Below are positions 60,137 to 64,000 of a stretch of 64,000 nucleotides of DNA, in pieces. Within the stretch, counting starts at the first letter, position 1; each line of letters begins with the position of its first letter. The translations under genes and the position numbers were made by a program. Under the pieces are notes generated by a model, which was not told where the DNA came from, did not search any database, and saw only the letters and a program-made list of their open reading frames with translations. The stretch comes from Aquitalea denitrificans (lineage in GTDB: Bacteria > Pseudomonadota > Gammaproteobacteria > Burkholderiales > Chromobacteriaceae), in NCBI RefSeq assembly GCF_009856625.1, contig NZ_CP047241.1, positions 2,666,001 to 2,730,000 on the forward strand, given 5' to 3'.

Positions 60137-61447
60137 ATGAATGATCTGTTTGCCCAGGAAGCGAAAAAACCGCTGGCCGAGGCGCTGCGCCCCGCCGCGC
60201 TGGATGAGGTGATTGGCCAGCAGCACCTGATCGGCCCCGGCAAGCCGCTGCGGCTGGCGGTGGAATCCGGCACTCTGCACTCGATGATTCTGTGGGGGCC
60301 GCCCGGCGTGGGCAAAACCACGCTGGCGCGCATTCTGGCGGGCAGTTTCGATGCCGAGTTCATTCCGCTCTCCGCCGTATTCTCCGGGGTAAAGGACATT
60401 CGCGACGCGGTGGAGCAGGCCCATGCCGCCCTGCAGCGCTCCGGTCGCCATACCATCCTGTTTGTCGACGAAGTCCACCGCTTCAACAAAAGCCAGCAGG
60501 ATGCGTTTTTGCCTTTTGTCGAATCCGGCCTGCTCACCTTTATTGGCGCCACCACGGAAAACCCGTCCTTCGAGGTGAACTCCGCCCTGCTGTCGCGGGC
60601 CCAGGTCTATGTACTGAACAGTCTGGGTGAAGACGAACTGGTGTTGTTGTTCCAGCGCGCACGCGACAAGGGCGCACTGGACGGGCTGGAGTTTGACGAC
60701 CAGGCCATCGCCGCCCTCACCGGCTATGCCGATGGTGACGCCCGGCGCTTTCTCAATCTGCTGGAACAAACCCGCACCGCCGCGCTGGCGCGCAAAACCG
60801 GCCAGATCACGCAGGACTTTCTGGCCGAGGTGCTCAGCGTCAACGCCCGCCGTTTCGACAAGGGCGGCGATGCCTTCTACGACCAGATTTCCGCCCTGCA
60901 CAAATCGGTGCGCGGCTCCAACCCCGATGCCGCGCTGTACTGGCTCACCCGCATGCTGGATGGCGGCGCGGACCCGCGCTATCTGGCGCGCCGCCTGGTG
61001 CGCATGGCTTGGGAAGACATCGGCCTGGCCGACCCGCGCGCCATGCAGATTGCCAACGACGCCGCCGCCACCTACGAGCGACTGGGCAGCCCGGAAGGCG
61101 AACTGGCACTGGCACAAGCCGCCATCTACCTGGCGGTGGCCGCCAAAAGCAATGCCGGTTACATGGCTTACAACCAGGCACGCACCTTCATCAAGCAGGA
61201 CAAGAGCCGCCCGGTGCCGGTACACCTGCGCAATGCGCCCACCAAGCTGATGAAAGAGCTGGGTTATGGCCATGAATACCGCTACGCCCATGACGAACCG
61301 AATGCCTATGCCGCCGGCGAAAGCTATCTGCCGGACGACATGCCGGAACCGGGCTGGTATCAGCCGGTACCGCGCGGGCTGGAAATCAAGATCGGGGAAA
61401 AACTGGCACAGCTGAAGAAGTGGGATGAAGAAGCCGGCAAGAAATAA
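60137..61447 (+). CDS. rarA: replication-associated recombination protein A (RarA/MgsA)
   Basis: 436 aa. AAA+ ATPase: Walker A GPPGVGKTT, Walker B ILFVDEVHRFN, sensor IGATTENPSFEVN, and arginine finger region SALLSRAQV. The C-terminal MgsA domain has KSVRGSNPDAALYWLTRMLDGGADP and YGHEYRYAHDEPNAYAAGESYLPD, the family signature. It acts at stalled replication forks. Normal length. Confidence 0.97.
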   Translation: MNDLFAQEAKKPLAEALRPAALDEVIGQQHLIGPGKPLRLAVESGTLHSMILWGPPGVGKTTLARILAGSFDAEFIPLSAVFSGVKDIRDAVEQAHAALQRSGRHTILFVDEVHRFNKSQQDAFLPFVESGLLTFIGATTENPSFEVNSALLSRAQVYVLNSLGEDELVLLFQRARDKGALDGLEFDDQAIAALTGYADGDARRFLNLLEQTRTAALARKTGQITQDFLAEVLSVNARRFDKGGDAFYDQISALHKSVRGSNPDAALYWLTRMLDGGADPRYLARRLVRMAWEDIGLADPRAMQIANDAAATYERLGSPEGELALAQAAIYLAVAAKSNAGYMAYNQARTFIKQDKSRPVPVHLRNAPTKLMKELGYGHEYRYAHDEPNAYAAGESYLPDDMPEPGWYQPVPRGLEIKIGEKLAQLKKWDEEAGKK

Positions 61448-61785
61448 GCCAGCCCGCACACTCCCCACTTGGCTGGCTTCATCAGCACAGCGGGTCGCCT
61501 ATCAGCATCTACAAGCCTGCCATCAGCGCTTATAATGCGCGTCTGGCCTGCAACAGGCAGGACAAAGCCTGTCTGTTGCCGGTACACTTGCGCATTGCAG
61601 CACGCTGCTGCTGCCCCTGCGTTGGCACGACAGGGCGGCAAACACTGTTGTTGCGGGTAAAACCACCGTCGGCATGGCAGGTACCGCAACACGGCAAGGC
61701 AGCGACAGTTTCGCCAACAAGACATTCCCGCCGGAACGGCAAGCCCGGAACAGGCAAGACACTTTAAATATCATCAGGATTTTCC
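61448..61785. other. 338-bp intergenic region before serS
   Basis: No gene could be supported; frames present on both strands lack SD sequences and family likeness. It contains the serS promoter and leader. No T-box-like specifier or terminator was recognised. Confidence 0.5.
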
Positions 61786-63072
61786 ATGCTAGACATTCAA
61801 TTGCTCCGTAACGATCTGGACGCTGTTGCTGCCCGCCTGGCCGGCCGTGGTTATACGCTGGACACTGCGGCTTTCGCTGAAATGGAAGCCGACCGCAAGG
61901 CACTGCAAACCCGCATGCAGGAACTGCAATCGCACCGCAATGCCACCTCTAAGCAAATTGGCGAAGCCAAGCGCAAGGGTGAGGATGTTTCCGCCATCAT
62001 GGCTGAAGTGGCCAACCTGGGCGATGAACTGAAAGCAGCCGAAGCCGCCTTCGAAGCCGTGCAAGCCAAGCTGGATGCCCTGCTGATGAGTATTCCCAAC
62101 CTGCCGAACGAATCCGTTCCGGTGGGCAAGGACGAGAACGACAATGTGGAAGTGCGCCGTGTTGGCGTGCCGCGCCAGTTCGACTTTGAAGTAAAAGACC
62201 ATGTCGACATCGGTACCCCGCTGGGCCTGGACTTCGACACCGGCGCCAAGCTGTCCGGTGCCCGCTTCACCGTGCTGAAGGGCGATATTGCCCGCCTGCA
62301 CCGTGCGCTGGCGCAGTTCATGCTCAACACCCATACCGGCGAGCATGGCTATACCGAGCACTACACCCCGTACATCGTCAACGACAGCGCCCTGCTTGGC
62401 ACCGGCCAGCTGCCGAAATTTGCCGAAGACATGTTCAAGGTGACCAAGGGCGGTGAAGAAGGCACGGTGGACCAGTACCTGATTTCCACCTCGGAAATCA
62501 CCCTGACCAATACCGTGAGCAACAGCATCCTGAAAATGGAAGAGCTGCCACTGAAACTGACTGCCCATTCGCCTTGCTTCCGCTCCGAAGCCGGCAGCTA
62601 TGGCCGTGATACCCGTGGCATGATCCGCCAGCACCAGTTCGACAAGGTGGAAATGGTGCGCATCGAGCATCCGGACCACTCCTATGCCGCACTGGAAGAA
62701 ATGGTTGGCCATGCCGAGAACATCCTGAAGGCACTGGAACTGCCCTACCGCGTGATTACCCTGTGCACTGGCGACATGGGCTTTGGTGCGGCCAAAACCT
62801 ACGATATCGAGGTATGGCTGCCGGCACAGAACACCTATCGCGAGATCTCCAGCTGCTCCAACTGTGAAGCCTTCCAGTCGCGCCGCATGCTGGCCCGCTT
62901 CAAGGACGAAAACGGCAAGAACCAGCTGGTGCACACCCTGAACGGTTCCGGCCTGGCGGTTGGCCGCACCCTGGTGGCGGTGCTGGAAAACTACCAGAAC
63001 GCCGATGGCAGCGTGACCATTCCGGCCGTGCTGCGCCCCTACTTTGGCGGCAAGGAGCAGATCGGCGGCTGA
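61786..63072 (+). CDS. serS: seryl-tRNA synthetase
   Basis: 428 aa. N-terminal coiled-coil tRNA-binding arm (about 30-105, ALQTRMQELQSHRNATSKQIGEAKRKGEDV). Class II motif 2 is FRSEAGSYGRDTRG and motif 3 NGSGLAVGRTLVAVLEN, with EISSCSNCEAFQSRR between them. It charges tRNA-Ser, including the tRNA-Ser(GGA) seen at 54.3 kb. Normal length; followed by a strong terminator. Confidence 0.98.
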   Translation: MLDIQLLRNDLDAVAARLAGRGYTLDTAAFAEMEADRKALQTRMQELQSHRNATSKQIGEAKRKGEDVSAIMAEVANLGDELKAAEAAFEAVQAKLDALLMSIPNLPNESVPVGKDENDNVEVRRVGVPRQFDFEVKDHVDIGTPLGLDFDTGAKLSGARFTVLKGDIARLHRALAQFMLNTHTGEHGYTEHYTPYIVNDSALLGTGQLPKFAEDMFKVTKGGEEGTVDQYLISTSEITLTNTVSNSILKMEELPLKLTAHSPCFRSEAGSYGRDTRGMIRQHQFDKVEMVRIEHPDHSYAALEEMVGHAENILKALELPYRVITLCTGDMGFGAAKTYDIEVWLPAQNTYREISSCSNCEAFQSRRMLARFKDENGKNQLVHTLNGSGLAVGRTLVAVLENYQNADGSVTIPAVLRPYFGGKEQIGG

Positions 63073-63090
63073 TGCCCTGTGCACACCGCA

Positions 63091-63124
63091 ATGAAAAAGC
63101 CGGGGCTAGCCCCGGCTTTTTCAT
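63091..63124. terminator. strong bidirectional terminator after serS
   Basis: A perfect 34-bp palindrome: AAAAAGCCGGGGC and GCCCCGGCTTTTT around TA, at 63094-63121. It ends serS and the converging enoyl-CoA hydratase transcript. Confidence 0.95.
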
Positions 63125-63148
63125 GCCTGCCCGAGCACAGCGGCAAGC

Positions 63149-63928
63149 TTAGTCCTCATCGGCCCAGCTTGGTGCACGCTTGCCCAGAAAGGCTGATACG
63201 CCCTCCAGCTGCTCGGCCTCACCAATCAGGGACAACAGGGCTGCACGTTCTTGTTGCAGGTGCTCCTCCAGCGTTGTGCCAACACTGGATTCAATCAGCT
63301 GGCGCGCACGCGCTACCGCCTGCGGGGCCTGATTAGCCACCTTGCCGGCCAGGCTTACCGCCATGATCTTGGCAAAACCCGGATCGACAATTTCCTCCAC
63401 CAGGCCGATTTCATAGGCTTTTTCTGCATTCAGGATTTCACCTCCCAGCAGGATGCGCTTGGCCCAGGACACCCCCACCTTGTCGGCAAGCGTCTTGCTG
63501 CCACCACCTGCCGGCAGCAAACCCACCCTGGTCTCAGGCAAACCCAGCCTGGCACCGCGCTCCACCACCATGTAGTCACACATCAGCGCGCATTCCAGCC
63601 CGCCACCCAATGCATAACCGTTGATGGCCGCTACGGTAACGCCGGAATAATTGCGCAGCGCAGCAAAAGCCGTAGCAAAGGCATCCAGCAAATCTGCCAC
63701 TTCCTGCTTGCTGCCATTGCTGAACAGGTTCAAATCCGCGCCGGCACAGAAGAAGGCGTCGCCCGCTCCGGTAATCACGACGGCACGTACTGCGCTATCA
63801 GCTTGCAGATCGTTCATCAGCGCTGCCAGTTCGCGCAGGCTGGCGATGGTCCACACATTGGCGGGAGGATTATTGATGGTGATGATTGCAGACTGGCCCA
63901 GATGTTCGAGCGTCAAATACTTGGCCAT
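63149..63928 (-). CDS. enoyl-CoA hydratase/isomerase family protein
   Basis: 259 aa. Crotonase fold: the oxyanion-hole strands FFCAGADLNLF and INGYALGGGLECAL, then LGLPETRVGLLPAGGGSKTLADKVG. The usual second catalytic Glu of hydratases lies in the ETRVGLLP segment. The family also includes isomerases and decarboxylases; the exact reaction is not clear. The promoter region lies to the right edge of the window (63929-64000). It converges with serS. Confidence 0.93.
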   Translation of the reverse strand: MAKYLTLEHLGQSAIITINNPPANVWTIASLRELAALMNDLQADSAVRAVVITGAGDAFFCAGADLNLFSNGSKQEVADLLDAFATAFAALRNYSGVTVAAINGYALGGGLECALMCDYMVVERGARLGLPETRVGLLPAGGGSKTLADKVGVSWAKRILLGGEILNAEKAYEIGLVEEIVDPGFAKIMAVSLAGKVANQAPQAVARARQLIESSVGTTLEEHLQQERAALLSLIGEAEQLEGVSAFLGKRAPSWADED

Positions 63929-64000
63929 GTAGTTTCCTCAGTTTCTCTGTTGGGTCGTTACACATTGCAGCTCCTGCCAGCTTGGCCTTGTTATTCAGGC

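Noticed and set aside
60128..61468. 446-codon minus-strand frame opposite rarA
   Set aside because: Antisense shadow of RarA, whose Walker motifs and MgsA domain are clear.
61789..63084. 431-codon minus-strand frame opposite serS
   Set aside because: Antisense shadow of SerS, which has intact class II motifs.
1..64000. CRISPR arrays, rRNA operons and riboswitches
   Set aside because: I saw no regularly spaced repeats, no rRNA-like sequence and no recognised riboswitch core. An FMN riboswitch before ribB was looked for because of the flavin context, but ribB starts inside the LysR stop and has no leader.

Overview
This is a high-GC Gram-negative chromosome segment, most likely from a betaproteobacterium of the Chromobacteriaceae type (Aquitalea/Chromobacterium/Vogesella-like). 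That is an inference from the lolA - rarA - serS order, an outer-membrane porin ending in Phe, lipoprotein signal peptides and codon use. No 16S gene is present to confirm it.

Left flank (1-13.1 kb): the end of an MFS exporter with its HlyD/EmrA partner, followed by GlcG-like, SDR and DUF190 genes. Next comes a divergent locus built around a UbiD-family hydroxyarylic acid decarboxylase. ubiD, ubiX, a DUF554 membrane protein and a YhbP-like flavin-fold protein run rightward. A LysR regulator, ribB (a riboflavin precursor enzyme) and a porin run leftward as one coupled operon. Then come a decayed Old-Yellow-Enzyme gene, a DJ-1/PfpI protein and a divergent MocR regulator.

Candidate island (13.1-54.3 kb): a 57-bp direct repeat (55/57 identical) lies at 13106-13162 and at 54232-54288. 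The right copy covers the 3' end of tRNA-Ser(GGA). Just inside the left copy is a P4-type tyrosine integrase followed by an H-NS protein. A module with DUF932, YqaJ exonuclease, a Cys-containing recombination-factor-like protein, an XRE repressor and a GTPase follows. Inside the right end are AlpA, an inovirus Gp2/YfjJ-like protein and an AT-rich unknown gene. These resemble parts of P4/CP4-57-type elements and would be contiguous in a circular form. Between them lies probable cargo: an envelope-stress package (three BON proteins, stomatin-like protein, PRC-barrel, CsbD, SYLF, ferritin-like and other small proteins), cyclopropane fatty acid synthase, a seven-gene tightly overlapping exopolysaccharide operon (epimerase, synthase, polymer-forming-type protein, toroid-like protein, deacetylase, YaiO-type barrel, membrane protein), a Crp/Fnr regulator, an IS3 relic, LysR/SnoaL, YbiU/AraC and SgrR loci. 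IS256 debris and a dispersed repeat family of about 120-140 bp, with an IS256-like end, mark past transposition.

Right flank (54.3-64 kb): housekeeping chromosome with a FemAB/GNAT-type protein, nadE, a lipoprotein, lolA, an esterase, rarA, serS and an enoyl-CoA hydratase.

Coordinates were chosen by reading start codons and Shine-Dalgarno (SD) sequences. Family assignments come from motif recognition by eye; no database search was run.
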